Shown here in pieces: positions 1 to 13,547 of a stretch of 64,000 bases of DNA; position 1 is the stretch's first letter, and every line of letters begins with the position of its first letter. The DNA lies in assembly GCF_031755915.1 (NCBI RefSeq), contig NC_083387.1:6633501-6697500 (forward strand), written 5' to 3'. The notes beneath the pieces were generated by a model that was not told the origin of the DNA, did no database searches, and saw nothing but the letters and a program-made list of their open reading frames with translations. The position numbers were made by a program, and so were the translations under genes. The stretch comes from Ziziphus jujuba (Eukaryota; Streptophyta; Magnoliopsida; Rosales; Rhamnaceae).

Positions 1-835
1 CCTTAAATTCATAAAGCGTAATCATATTAATCAGAATCAAGCAAAGATGAAATTCTTCCTTTCTTTGCACTTTTAAGACGGACATAGGAGAATTATCTAA
101 AACTATCCTCTTTTTACTTCCACACTGAATTTTCAGTTTCAAATATCCTTTCTTAGGGTCCCATGCAACACTGTTCACAGATCCAATTAATTTTTCTTGG
201 AAACAAATATAAATTTATCTTATATCTCACATCAATCAACTTACAAAGGGAAAACAAACAACAATAAAATATCCTTTGTATGATAAAAAGTTAATTGGAC
301 TGATAAAAAAGCCTGTCTTATTCTTTTCTCTTTCGAGGTCATATGGCCCTGATCTTCAATATGTAAGCGGTAAACACAAAGCAAGATCTTCGATAAACAA
401 AAACGAGACTTTTTCAGAAAAATTAAATTCCTTTGTTAAAATTACAACCCTTTACTGGGATTTAAGCCCTCGGCATAAATAAATGATAAGAAATAAATTC
501 AAACAGAAGCAGACAATGGAATATGAAATCAGATTAAACAGACAAAAAGATGGAACAAAATATCGAAGGAAATTCACAATTTCATTAAAAAAAAACCAAA
601 AAAAAAAAACTTTACAGTCCAATGTCAACAATTACAATGAACACCCAACAATTCAAATTTCAAAACAAGAACTTCCCAGATCCATTCGACTCAATCCCAG
701 TAAACCTTACAAATTCCTACTACATCATCCAAATACATTGAAACCAAACAAAACCCATCAAGAAAAAACAAAAATTTAGAAGGTAAATCATCAAGAACGC
801 TCAAAAAATCGAATTATACAAAATTCAAATATTAC
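1..835 (-). other. CYTB5: Intron 1 of the cytochrome b5 gene (partial)
   Basis: This stretch follows the splice donor that ends the first coding exon of the cytochrome b5 gene. The heme-binding core (His-Pro-Gly-Gly) expected in the next exon is not found on the minus strand here, so the next exon lies beyond the left edge. Short open frames in this AT-rich DNA look like chance. Its status as intron is inferred from position only. Confidence 0.5.
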
Positions 836-922
836 CTTGCCCTCAATGACGAGCCAGCAGTTTTCGCGGCTGTTGTGCGCAGAGACCTGAGCCAAAGAGT
901 AGACCTTGCGTTCCCCACCCAT
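836..922 (-). CDS. CYTB5: Cytochrome b5, first coding exon (partial gene)
   Basis: The minus-strand ATG at 922 opens 29 codons starting MGGERKVYSLAQVSAHNS and continuing with NCWLVIEGK. This is the conserved N-terminus of plant microsomal cytochrome b5, a small heme protein anchored in the ER that passes electrons to fatty-acid desaturases and hydroxylases. The exon ends after a complete Lys codon at a good donor (AAG then GTAAT, GT at 835-834), in phase 0. The frame stays open upstream, but the ATG is chosen because family members begin with MGG. The exons with the two heme-ligand histidines and the C-terminal anchor are off the left edge, so integrity cannot be judged. Confidence 0.85.
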
Positions 923-1573
923 TGTTAGAAGAGAGTAGTCTCTCTCACACGCGTACTCTGTCCGAAACTGATCAAAGCTAATGCCTTTAGAACTGCACAC
1001 ACACAGGCGCTGTGTGTGGATTTGGAAGAGCAAAATAAAGAGAGAAAAGAGGGGGTTTGGTAGGGTCAATGTTTCATTCGGTGCTTTATTTGGGTTGGTG
1101 AGGTGCGATTGGCCTGTCACCAACCACCTGTTTTCTGGGTTTTATAATTTTAGTCCATTCTTTATTTAATTTTCACTTTGCCCCCTGTTTTTTTTTATTC
1201 TTCTTCTCTGATCTGTATTTTTTAAGCACACATCAAAATATTCAAGAAATAATTTGGGTAAATAAATTTAAATAAAAAATATTTATTTATCATATTATTT
1301 ATTAAATAAAATTAATTAATATTTATTAAACATTATTAATTTTTTAATTTTAACAGTGAACTAATAATATATTATTAATTTATTACTATGTAAATATATA
1401 TTGAAGTTCTTTTTTTTTTTTACGAATAATAAAATTACCAAATGAAGAATAACAAAAACGTATAGGAATCTAAACGTTTTTGGGTAAAAAATTATTGAAA
1501 AGAAATCATTAATGGACAACAAAGTTTAAATTTACCCATCTTCAAACATCTATTTGGAACAATCTTAATTTTT

Positions 1574-1755
1574 GACGGTGCTTGAAAAAAAAAAATTATC
1601 TTTGATGGATGTGATTGGATTAAATCTATTTGGACGGTGCTTGAAAAAAAAAAAAAATTACCTTTGATGGATGTGATTGGATTAAATCTATATGGACCGT
1701 GCTTGAAAAAAAGAAAAAAATTATCTTCGATGGATGTGATTGGTTTAAATCTATC
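1574..1755. repeat. Tandem repeat, about 60-bp unit, three copies
   Basis: Three consecutive copies of a unit contain GACGGTGCTTGAAAAAAA, then TTATCTTTGATGGATGTGATT, then GGATTAAATCTAT. Copies differ by a few substitutions and by poly-A length. No coding potential is seen. Confidence 0.8.
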
Positions 1756-2184
1756 GTATAGTAAATTTTAATAATTATGGGTCTTGGTCTGTTTGCAAAT
1801 TTATATTTGATGTGTGGGTACAGGAAATTTCTGTTTATATGTTTATAAATGCATTAGATTATAAACTACACCGTCCTTTATTCAGCAAAAAGGGCACATG
1901 GACATCTTTTACCTTAAAAAGAAAAAAATAAATAAAAAGTAAAAAAAATGGACATTTAATTTGCTATGCAACGATTCAGAAAGTTTCATATGGACATGTC
2001 TTTCCCTTCGTTACCGCTTGTAGGCTTTGCTTAGAGTTCAAAGGCATCAGAAATATAGAATTAGACGCAGGAGTCAGACCTCGGCGCACACCCATGACTG
2101 AATCAACTACCACCTTACCTCATCTTCACATCCTATTTTCTTTTTATTTTTACTTTTCGTCGTTAAATCTCTCTGACTCCTCAT

Positions 2185-2189
<5 letters not shown>

Positions 2190-2216
<27 letters not shown>
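2190..2216. repeat. TA microsatellite
   Basis: An uninterrupted run of TA dinucleotides in intergenic DNA. Confidence 0.95.
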
Positions 2217-2220
<4 letters not shown>

Positions 2221-3282
2221 TCAGTAATGCCCAAAACTATACGTTTTCAAAACAAATTAATGTCCCTATCAAAATATTAATATTATGTCTTTTCAAAAAA
2301 GATATTAATATTATGATAATTAATTTATTTTTTTATCATATTTCTCGGAAAATTTTTTTCAAATGCTACATGGTAGTACATTATATTACAGTGGAATTTT
2401 TTTTCAGCCTCATATTTTTTTATTTTTTTATTTTGGGTGAAAAGGCTCATTCTCGTCCTTGCTTTGATGTAAAGAGGGTAACGTTGAATGCTAAACTTGG
2501 AGTTATCGCTTCTTGTATAATATATATATATATAAAAGAAAATAAAATTTTATAAATGACTAGAAATGGTTGGTAATTAGATAAAAGCTTATATTTATAT
2601 TTAATAATCTAAATCCGGAAAAGCAAATAATGCAGTTGAGGTGAATTATGAGAATTTAAAATCATTGTTTTAAAAAAATTGTAAAATATGTATTTCTATA
2701 TGGAGACCAAAATCACTATGAGATTGAGATGTGCAAAGTTTTGTCAAACCACCAATACTAATTTAATATTCTTATTTTTAGAATCTATTTTTTTTATTAT
2801 TAGTTTTTTTTTTTTGCAATAAAAGCAAGATTCGCTTTCATATCTACTTTTTGATGTTTCATCAAAAAATATATCTACTTGATGATGAATATGCTACGAA
2901 AAATAGGTAGTTGGTTCCCCTATCTAATTCAATCACCTCAATCGTACGCATCAAAATTTGTCTTTACATTTTTTTAAACTATATTTTTTTTCTCCATAAA
3001 AGATAATATTGTTTTATATATTGATTAAGAAAAATTATAAATCGTGGTAGGTGAGGTGAGTCATGGAAAACAGGCTAATTAGTCTCCGATTTATATACTG
3101 TACATATACGTTCGATGGTTCTTTATACACAATCATGGAATTGTATACGTTTCTGACAAACCAAAACGGCAAAAATTCCCTCGAATTTTCCATGCAATGC
3201 ATTGTAACGTTCCTCTGTGGTGTATACAGATTATAGGCCGAGCTGTCTCAGATTCCAAATGAGTTAGCCCGATCCAATTACA

Positions 3283-3340
3283 TGGGCTAATTTCTGGAGT
3301 CGGCCCATAGCCATGTTTGCCGTTTTACCAGAAACCCTAG
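3283..3340 (+). promoter_or_regulatory. RPL13A promoter motifs: site II elements and telo-box
   Basis: TGGGCT lies at 3283-3288 and GGCCCA (inverse TGGGCC) at 3302-3307; both match the site II consensus TGGGCY. AAACCCTAG at 3332-3340 is a telo-box. This pairing, close upstream of the start, is characteristic of plant ribosomal protein genes and links their expression to cell proliferation through TCP factors. The motifs are seen directly; their activity is inferred from the family. Confidence 0.7.
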
Positions 3341-3408
3341 CTCTCTTTCCCTCTTATAGCCTCCATGGTCAGTCGCTAACAGAGAAACACAGTTGGGGAG
3401 CGAAACCA

Positions 3409-5172
<1,764 letters not shown>

Positions 5173-5752
5173 TTTTAGAGACTATGTAATAGTTTCTCAC
5201 AGTTTTGTTGAGGATTATGATGTCTTAGTGAGTGAACCAGGTTTTCATTTTGTTAAAGAATTTGGGTCGCTTAATATTTTCAAAATTCCGAATGGCCATC
5301 TCATCTTTATCGGTTTGAGTGTAGAACTAGTCTTTCTTACATTAGTTGAATATACTTCATCAACGTTTCTCAACTTATATAGTTATTAAAACCGCACTTA
5401 AATATATTTGGATATGGATTTCATTATGTCCCTTAAAAGTTAAACACCCAAAAGAGTTAGAGCATTTGAACGAAAATGTATCAATTTGTTAGTGTGGATA
5501 CTTGGGAGTCAATATGTGTATATATATATATATATATATATTTGTATATAGTACGAAACAGAGTCGTGAGGTTTATATATATATATAGTAGAAAACAGAG
5601 TCGTGAATTGCAGCTAGACTCTCACGTCTAACGTTTCCCAATTTATATGGTGAAGCTTTTATGTCCATTAAAAGTTAAAACCCAAAAGAGTTAAGAGCAT
5701 TTGAACGAAAATGTATCAATTTGTTAGTGTGGATGTTTGGGACTCAGTGTGC

Positions 5753-5794
<42 letters not shown>

Positions 5795-6149
5795 GCGCAC
5801 AAAAGAGTTCGCGAGTTGCAACTAAACTCTCTCTTCTAGAATATGACCGCAATCGAAGTGGTAAATTAAGTTGAGAACCATATCGCATGATGAACCGATA
5901 GTTTTCCACAATCATTACTACTGAAACAGTACATTGTGATTTAGCAAAAAGAAAGAGCCTAAAAGAACACTGCGATTCTATAACTGAAACCAGAACCTTA
6001 ATGTTAAGGGTAATTTTTAAAGTACAAATTAAAGCACATTCATCAACACGATTTCTCATTTTAAACCGGATAAAAGAAAGATCTTTGACAGGTATCATCG
6101 CAACCTTCTCCTTAATTTCGCTTCTCGAATGCTTAATAGTCACATAAAA
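5173..6149. other. RPL13A 3' flank, with tandem duplication
   Basis: The 3' UTR and downstream DNA hold a roughly 170-bp direct duplication, listed separately, and two TA tracts. The remaining sequence to 6149 shows no supportable gene. An open frame at 5724-6143 runs through microsatellite DNA and is not supported. Confidence 0.6.
5425..5830. repeat. Direct duplication with GT/TA microsatellites
   Basis: Two copies, about 5425-5600 and 5655-5830, share AAAAGTTAAA, CCCAAAAGAGTTA, GAACGAAAATGTATCAATTT and GTTAGTGTGGAT. Each is followed by an expanding TA or GT-TA tract: TA at about 5516-5540, GT at 5748-5770 and AT at 5771-5794. This looks like a local tandem duplication followed by microsatellite growth. 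Confidence 0.75.
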
Positions 6150-7299
6150 CTAGTCTCCCAAGTTATTCATGAATCGGAAATAAGCATGTCTTGAAGCAGC
6201 ACCGTTGAATACTAAAAGTCCCACAAACAGCCCAAAATCCATGTTTATATCCTACAGCGAGTCCAATGTAGAACCATGACATGTCAAACCAATATTCTCC
6301 ACCACCACCAGATTAATTTGGAGTTGGCAATCTTTCAGCTTCAGAGCATAGATTTGTCAGAGGAGGTCCACAAAGTCCTACATTTCCTGTGTATTGATCA
6401 GCATCAAAGCTTTACAGTTGAGTGCTTGTAGGGATTTTCCCCCACAGGCTGTTATCAGACAAATCCAAGTAAGCTAGAGAAGATGGTTTGTCAAACTCTT
6501 TTGGAATATTGCCATAAAGCTGATTGTGGGACAAATCCAAGGATCCTAGCCGTTTCAATTGTTTGATCTTCTATGGAATGGTTCCACTCAAATGATTCCT
6601 TGATAGGTTCACGTGAACCAACTCACCGAGACTCGCTAATTTCATTGGAATTTTCCCACTCAATCTATTACTTGAATGATCAATGATTCTTAGTAGTCAG
6701 AGAATTTTATCATACTTGTACTCTAATCCTTTCCACATTGCCATGGCATTGTTTTTATATCTTCTTGCAGGTCCACCATGGAAAGAATATATGATGGTAA
6801 CTATTTCACTACGTCCTCTTTGTTATGAGCCATGGAGTTGAAATTGTGGATACATAATGGAATTTCTCCTGATAAGTTATTTAGGGAAAGGTCCAATATT
6901 TGAATAGAATTGAGATGACATAGATTTGAAGGTATTCTCCCATAGAAATCATTTGATTTCAAGCTAAAGAGAATCAAATTCTCTAGGCTTTCTCCCCAAT
7001 CCATGTTGGTATTTTTCCCTTCAAAATTTTTTGTCCAAAATCTAGCAAAAGTAACTCAGAGCTTCCATTCAAGTATGATGGTAGATTTCCTGATAAATTA
7101 TTATTTCTTTAACGCGCAAGGTGCTGGTGAAATGGACAGAGGCCGTTGCAAGAGTTTTTAGAGAAGATAGATGACAAAGCCATTGTAAATTGTTGGCATA
7201 AATGAAATCATCCTAACTACTAAGCTTTAGAAAACGTAAACTGGTGAGATTTCCAAGCTGGAAGGAATAATTCCACTCAAAGGATTCTTGGGGAGGTGA
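6150..7299 (-). pseudogene. RLP-A: LRR receptor-like protein pseudogene, 3' part
   Basis: Minus-strand translation gives broken LRR units. Residues readable at 6801-7004 include LFSLKSNDFYGRIPSNLCHL and IQILDLSLNNLSGEIPLC, matching the C-terminal LRRs of RLP-1 (about 40.0-40.1 kb). DNA at 6240-6420 matches the RLP segment around the membrane helix and the preceding acidic region. Frames shift repeatedly and no long frame remains. Intact EIX-type RLPs are cell-surface immune receptors without a kinase domain. Only the C-terminal half survives. Its 5' side ends at 7299, where an LTR-like sequence begins. Confidence 0.8.
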
Positions 7300-7546
7300 T
7301 GTGTGGGTAAATTTCTATAATTCCCAAATTACCTAGTCAGATAAACAATTAATCTCTATCTTATCATGATGACAAACTGATTAGGACTCTATGGTCCAAT
7401 TTTATATGGATTGGGGACTCTAATACTATGCTGTTTTTACCCTTATTTTATTCCTATCAAAACCTATATATAGGCCAGATATTCAATTCTAGACACATAA
7501 AGTGAAAGAGGGTGCACTCTTTTACTTGTTGATTTTTGTATCAACA
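7300..7546 (+). mobile_element. Candidate LTR fragment interrupting RLP-A
   Basis: Homology to RLP stops abruptly at 7299, and the next sequence starts TGTGTGGG and could end TCAACA at 7546. It contains a TATA-like CCTATATATAGG near 7460-7472. The following bases (TTTGGTGTGTCAGA) faintly resemble a primer-binding site. No matching second LTR or TSD was found, so this is tentative. Confidence 0.35.
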
Positions 7547-9360
7547 GTTTGGTGTGTCAGACAAAGGAAAATTCAAGTATTCTTTACCATTAATTTTTGT
7601 TGCATCCGACTTTAATAGCCGAATCGCACGGTCAAAAGCTTGAAAAATTATAAGTCACTCAGATTTTATTTTGCATTTTTACTCATTATCTATCATTTGG
7701 AGATTCTATAAATACCTTCAATCTGATTACTGCTGTATGGTATAAAAACTTTCTTTGTTCAAACAATTGTATCTGCACCAGAGCATGAGCATTAGATCTG
7801 TAGTATATGTATCAATTACAAGAAGAAGATAGCCGCATCACATAGACAGGCAGGTTTACCCCTTAATTAGAAGAAGATGCGACGAGTGAAAATGGAGGCT
7901 TATTAATTTGGCCTCTGTCATGATAAGAAGTCAGATTCCAACATTGACCCTTCGGAAACAACCTTAGGCATATTCACGGAAAAACAGATAAGAAAAAATC
8001 AATTTTATGATCTGGTTTCTTGCTTTAAAAATTATTTAAATTGCTGTTGTTCAATTACAGATTACAATTGCCGAATGGTTCATCTAGACTAATCAATTTA
8101 AAGCTTCATACAGCATCGACAGGGAGAGAAAGGGAACTTCTGAGTATTCAACGTACTAGGGAATTATTTCCATCCAAGTGTTTTGCATTTATTATTTAAT
8201 TCTACAAGGATTCTTGTTGCAGTATAAATACATAGATATAAGGAGATTATCAGGTTTCCTTTGTCACATACTATGTAGCGATATTTTGCATTAAACGGTT
8301 TTAGCAAGAGGACCCGATTGAATTGATTTTAGTTTATATGTACATATTTATGACCAATTGGATTTCAGATTTGAATATATACTCCAGGAGCAACATATAT
8401 TTATGTGAGCAACGTGATGGCATTGAAATAATGATGATTTTTGAAGAAAGTTGAAATATTGATGATCAAGTGACAAGCATACAAAATTGCATGTCCGGAT
8501 TAATTGCATCTAAAAGATTTGTCATTGCCTATAGTCATCAAAATTTTTGCGGCGTGGAATATCATTATCAAAAGAATGTGCTGTTTAGTTTTCTCTTCTA
8601 TATCCTATCCTAAAGGGAAGATTCAGTATCAATATTCATGGCCTACATGTGTATACATAACAAGGAATCACAAACTTCTTATTTTCCAGGATTTAAAAGA
8701 TAAACAGGTGATTTCAGCATCAATTTTACATAAGAATGACCTCTTCCTGCAAGATTGTTGAGAATATCATTTTAATAAAAGATTATAGCTAATGGTGATT
8801 TCTTTGGTTAAAAAATGTTAATATCACACCAGAGTCATCAACCTTATCCACTTGCACAAAAGAAAAATCTAACTTTATTTACAAAATTTCCGATGAAAAA
8901 TGATAACTGACTGATGTTAGTAGTATTTTAATTTTACTTGATTACATTAAAATCGTTTATTTTTCCAACAAATGTCAAAGAGGATTTCAACAACTGACAT
9001 GCTCCCACCATAAATGTACGTTGATGCCTTGGAAAGTATTCTGGAACGAACTCAAAAACAATTAATTCTTACTTAAGATATTACCAAAATTAAAAATATT
9101 AATTCTCACTTAAGTGATATAATGAGGGGAAAAAAATAATCTAAAACCCTAAGTCACACTGATCCCAGGAGTATAGTTCTGAAGGCCTAAAGCTGATCAG
9201 TAAACAAGAGCACAGCCTGCTGTTTCACGTGTTAATAGATGTCTCATAGTCCCATAACGAATCACATTGGATACACTTCGGTGGTCTAATGGCTTTATGC
9301 CGTATATATTTTGGGATTTCCATATAAAATCCAACCTTACTAATGAACTTATTTAACAAA

Positions 9361-9403
<43 letters not shown>

Positions 9404-10007
9404 AAAGACAAAAAGGGAATTACAATGAAGGGCCTCATCAAGCATTTCAATGAAATGAAATTTACTTTAAATTCCAGTTTTCTAAAACTTTCATTATCTT
9501 TTCTGCCAAGCAAACAATTAAAAAAAAAAAAAAAAAAACTATAAACATATAACCAGAGAATAAACATAAAAAAAAAAAAATAAAATTAATGAAACAAAAG
9601 TAGATTGTTACTGTTTGTAACGCAGCATATTTTAAGCTATAGATTATTACTGTTTAAGTAGCATTCTAAGTATCTGACCTAATTTCAAGCTTAAGCATTG
9701 GGTCAATAGGATATGCTATTACAGAAAGGGCTAAGTGCTAGGAAGAAGAGGCATCTGGAAAAAGACAACAAAAAGCAATATTAAATGGTGATGAGAACAA
9801 GAAAGCAGATCCACAGGTCAAATTCGGACATTGATTTGCCACATAATCCCTTCAACTTCAGCGAACATTTTATCACAATCCTCCCAACTACACAGACACT
9901 GAAATGCGCAAACAGATTATATAAGCTGCTACATTAAGAGTATAGGTTACATTCAATAACATTACAAACCAGATTAGGATTGGAAGAATTAGATAGTGCG
10001 TGGAATT
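7547..10007. other. AT-rich region without a supportable gene
   Basis: I see no conserved coding sequence in this stretch. An 85-codon open frame at 8504-8761 has no recognisable motif. A GA microsatellite lies at 9366-9399, with poly-A runs near 9520-9580. It may include old retroelement debris, given the LTR-like sequence on its left edge. Confidence 0.5.
9366..9399. repeat. GA microsatellite
   Basis: An uninterrupted AG dinucleotide run of about 17 units. Confidence 0.95.
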
Positions 10008-10011
10008 TCAA

Positions 10012-10961
10012 TCAAAATCCAGACTGAAGATGTCAGGAGGAATTTGCAACAAAAGCAAAAGATTTGATGGTGTCTCTAATATATGTAGAAGGTTACAAGT
10101 TGCCTCAGAGTCAGGTTGAAAATGCAAAGCCTGTCTATAGCTCTTTATAGCAGCTTCCACATGACCACTGCAACACATGTTAAGAATTGAGTGTCTATCA
10201 ATGGTTATACAACAAAGCTTATTGGTGAAGCATCTGAAACGAGCTATCTTAAGTGTATTCATGTTTCTTCCTGCTTACATGGTTGTAAACTGTACTTTCG
10301 ATGTCACCCATCAACAGATAGAGAGAGATTTCCTTGACATTGCATTTTACTTGTGGACCTGGCTATTTCATGATACTCCTTTCCTATTATGCTCGAGGAA
10401 TGGCCAACTATTGGAAATTGAAACCAAGACCTAACTTTATAAGCTGAAGCCAACTCTGGATGAGCTTCGGTCATAGTCGACAGATAGCTATTGCACACAT
10501 GTGGTCCTGAATTGCTTCACTAGCTCTACCAATCCCCTTAAAGTGTTAATCCTATTGACAAAACCATTAGCTACCAAGGGATCAATGAGGAGGACTTCAT
10601 CATAGCATGATACTGTATCTGCATAATTTCCCTCTGATGGAATCATGAGCACACAAGATTGAAGAAGAATCTTAAAACGTTTGAATAAAAGACCTACGAA
10701 GTGGAAAATCTAATTACTAGTTTTTGCTGCCCTCAATAACCTGCTTCCTATATATCTTTCCTATGGCTTTCTGCTTAACAGATATGTTGTTTTCATATGA
10801 TATTTCATTTCTATACTTCAGTCTCAGAGTTAAAAGCATATGTTTGGGAGGTGCAGTTGTACGTACCCCTCCAACCATCCTGCTCCTCCCGCAACAAAAA
10901 AAAAAAAAAAGAAAAAAAAAAAAAAGGGGCCAAGTAAAAAACCCTTTATGAAGGTCCCCCC

Positions 10962-10993
<32 letters not shown>

Positions 10994-11200
10994 AAAAAAA
11001 AAAAAAAAAAAAAAAATAAAAATCCACCACAGTAAATAATTGAAGATGCCAGTCATCGAACAGGAGCAACAGAGACTATCTAAAACTAAGAAATCTATCT
11101 TCCATGCATTAGCCAAGTTTCCATAGCACTCGGTAACATATGGATGAATTTGAAGAGCTTCTTCATCCTTTGCTATGCACATATCAAAATCATGCAATTG
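10012..11200 (-). pseudogene. SEC: SEC-like O-GlcNAc transferase fragment (TPR region)
   Basis: Three separated minus-strand blocks match the tetratricopeptide region of plant SECRET AGENT, the nuclear/cytosolic O-GlcNAc transferase. About 11110-11190 reads DFDMCIAKDEEALQIHPYVT and ECYGNLANAWK. About 10440-10640 reads GNYADTVSCYDEVLLIDPLV, then EAHPELASAYK after a stop. About 10012-10172 reads SGHVEAAIKSYRQALHFQPD and ATCNLLHILET. Intron-like spacing and a TGCAG acceptor before the last block show this is not a processed copy. Several central TPR units are missing, a stop falls between the second-block segments, and the catalytic domain is absent. It is a decayed gene fragment, probably moved here by duplication or capture. 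Confidence 0.8.
10895..11018. repeat. Homopolymer block: poly-A, 27-base poly-C, poly-A
   Basis: Two A-rich runs (about 10895-10925 and 10983-11018) flank an uninterrupted run of 27 C at 10956-10982, between two SEC-like blocks. Pure C runs of this length are rare in plant DNA. The block may be an assembly or sequencing artefact. Confidence 0.85.
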
Positions 11201-11344
11201 CAAACATTAGCACTTTCAATTAGAGTTCGTTCTTTCAGCTTTCCCAAACAGATAAAACACATAGGTAAGTATGGGTAAGAATCATTTCAATTAAAATACT
11301 TATACAAAAAAATTAAATAAACTTGACTGATAAAAATACTTGTT

Positions 11345-11600
11345 CATTTACCTGCCCCAGTAATCCCAATGAGGTGGAAAGGTCTCCATGTATTGGAGTT
11401 TGAGAAAAGAGCAAAAATAGCAGTCAGAGCCTATCCATCTATAAAGGTACACATAAGTAACATCTCCAGTCAGAAGAACAAGCTGATTGATTGTACCAGT
11501 TGTATATGTAAGTAAAGGCAGGATTTCCAACCAGTGTTATTCTGCAAGGATAGCTCTTTGGACCAAAAATTAGCAGTAATAAAAGACTAGATTTCACGCA
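11345..11600 (-). pseudogene. Purple acid phosphatase fragment
   Basis: Minus-strand reading in two frames reconstructs part of the metallophosphatase core of plant purple acid phosphatases: KSYPCRITLVGNPAFTY in one frame, then LVLLTGDVTYVYLYRW, GSDCYFCSF and HWDYWGR in the other. The GDVTY motif carries a metal ligand in the family. A frameshift lies near 11450-11530. The first metal-binding Asp (usually in a GDxG motif) appears as GNP, so this copy would not be active. The exon ends at a good donor (GGGCAG then GTAAAT). No other exon was recognised nearby. Confidence 0.7.
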
Positions 11601-11638
11601 TGGCAAGTAAAGAGAGATCTCCACATTGATAATGCTAT

Positions 11639-12917
11639 ACTTGTGATTCGCTGATCATGAAAAACATAAAAAACAAACACAAAAAATTAAAAAAAAGATA
11701 AAACACAAAAATATTAAGAAGAAAAGACATATTATTTCTTTCCAAAATTAATATACAAAAATATTCTCTAATTTTTTTTTTTTCTGAAGTCTCTAAAAAA
11801 ACTGTGTAGTCAGTAATCTATGTGATACAAGATTAAAAATTGAACACCTAATTATAAGGTTTCTACGGTTGCCTTTTTTGTAAGACAACTTGGTCATCAA
11901 GTAAATTTAGTCATTAAGTAAACTCACAGAACAAGTAAAAAACTCTAATGGGCTATGCTTTAGGCGAAGACTGGACCCCATAATTCTTTCCCTCTTGCCG
12001 CATTTCCAAAACTGATGGTCACCTACCATTTATACCAACAATGTCTCTACACAACTTCAACTTCTCTTATGCGAGAAACTTTGTAAACATATATGTTGGA
12101 TCCTCTTTTTATAAATCTTCACCAATTTAAGTAATTTATGCTTTATCATAAATTCATAGCATTCTAGTTATCACAATGTACCTTGTAGTTTTTATGCTTG
12201 ATACCTAGTTTATGGAGTAAATGCTTTAACCACAACATCTCCTTATCGGCTTCTGCTGCTCTCTGTTTCTATCGTAGAAAAAGTTATACACTTTTGCAAT
12301 CTTAACTGTCATGTCACAACTCCTCTAGTAAAAATGTAAAGGTAACTTAAAATAGATTTTCTATTATCAAAGTCTCCGACTATATCTGCATTTGTATAGT
12401 TTTCTAGAACTGGATCACTTCCCCCTATAACATAAGCATACTTTCGATGCATCTTTAAGATATCTAAGAATCTACTTGACTGTTTATTATTGTTCCTTGT
12501 CAACATTTGAAATAAATCTACTCACGGTATCAATTGTATGAGTAATGTCCGATCTGGTTTACACCATTGCATACATTACACTTCCCATCATTAAAAAATA
12601 AGACTCTGAAGCCATCTCGTCTATCTCTACTTTGGATGATGGGCTTGATCTCTTACTTTATCTCAGCTTAAAGGCAATGGGTGGTGCTTGACTTGTTGAT
12701 TGACGTATGGGAACTTGCTAAAAACTTTGACCAGCATGTGATCGTGCATTCGATGATATGTGGAGGTCCACTTAGGCTCATTCTTTTTGTCTCGATAAGA
12801 TCTACCTCTTGATTGGTAACAAAACAATCCCTTCAACCAGGTTCTGATACCATTTGTTGTAATTCTCTGATCATGAAAAATATAAAAAAACAAACACAGA
12901 AAATAAAAACAAAAGAT
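11639..12917 (-). mobile_element. Ty1/copia remnant with large internal deletion
   Basis: Both ends resemble the copia element at 58842-64000. The left LTR (element 3' LTR) is about 11639-11982. Next comes the polypurine-tract region, then broken RNase H and reverse transcriptase C-terminal sequence (about 11990-12660; readable piece VLENYTNADIVGDFDNRKS). This joins directly to the untranslated leader (about 12664-12840), so nearly all of gag-pol is deleted. A primer-binding site complement, GTTCTGATACCA (12841-12852), precedes the right LTR, which begins TGTTGTAATTC at 12855 and can be followed only to about 12917. Confidence 0.8.
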
Positions 12918-13547
12918 AGGCCAATGGTTAGGATTTGGAGAATCATCAAAAGGATTTCTATATTGCTTTTTAATATGTTCAGGTCTTTTTGTACCATCAT
13001 TAGATCTTTGGAATTGTGTGTGGTTGCTGTTGTTGCTTTCTTTTTTCTCTTCAAATGTCATTTGGTGAACAACTTGATTACATACTTGGTGGACAAATAT
13101 GGGAAAAAGTTGGTAGATTCAGGTTTGGGTTGGGTTCTTAATCAGATTGGTTGATTGGATAAATGCAAATTTGACGGTCTGTATGTCCTATTTCTTGCGA
13201 TGTTTTGGTTCTTCAGGAAGTAATACGTTCCTTTAAATATTTGCATTTTGATTTTGTTTGCTATAAAGCAAATTTATTGTATTTTTTTTCTTTCTCTTTT
13301 ATCAAATACCTTTCTTAGATTTTGCTTTTTATTGGAGTGGAAATATTTTTATAGAATTATTTCTATGAAGCTTCCTAGATATTCTCAAATTTTTTGTGTT
13401 TTTATCATTACAATATTCTCAACAATATATATATAATAAATAAATAAACTGTCAATTCTATATAGACAAAAGTATTGCCACATTATATAAGGTAATTTTA
13501 TTAGTGGTTAAATTTTGTTTGAGCATGTTAAAGTCTTAAAACCGGGA
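12918..13547. other. AT-rich region, no recognised gene
   Basis: The copia LTR homology ends near 12917. An open frame (12813-13154) begins inside the retroelement and has no recognisable domain. A short patch near 12920-12960 resembles DNA at 14690-14730 (both ATTTGGGGAAT-like), perhaps a shared repeat. Nothing else is supportable. Confidence 0.45.

Larger units (their letters stand above)
923..3280. other. Intergenic region between CYTB5 and RPL13A, divergent promoters
   Basis: The two flanking genes point away from each other, so this AT-rich region must hold both promoters. CYTB5 5' UTR should lie just right of 922, where a pyrimidine-rich tract and a CA/GT-rich patch occur near 990-1020. 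No convincing coding sequence was found; an open frame at 2094-2555 is low-complexity and TA-rich. A short tandem array and a TA microsatellite are listed separately. Confidence 0.6.

Noticed and set aside
2094..2555. 153-codon open frame between CYTB5 and RPL13A
   Set aside because: It runs through TA and T-rich low-complexity DNA and shows no domain.
10830..11069. Open frame with a poly-glycine run
   Set aside because: It is produced by the homopolymer C block and has no protein character.
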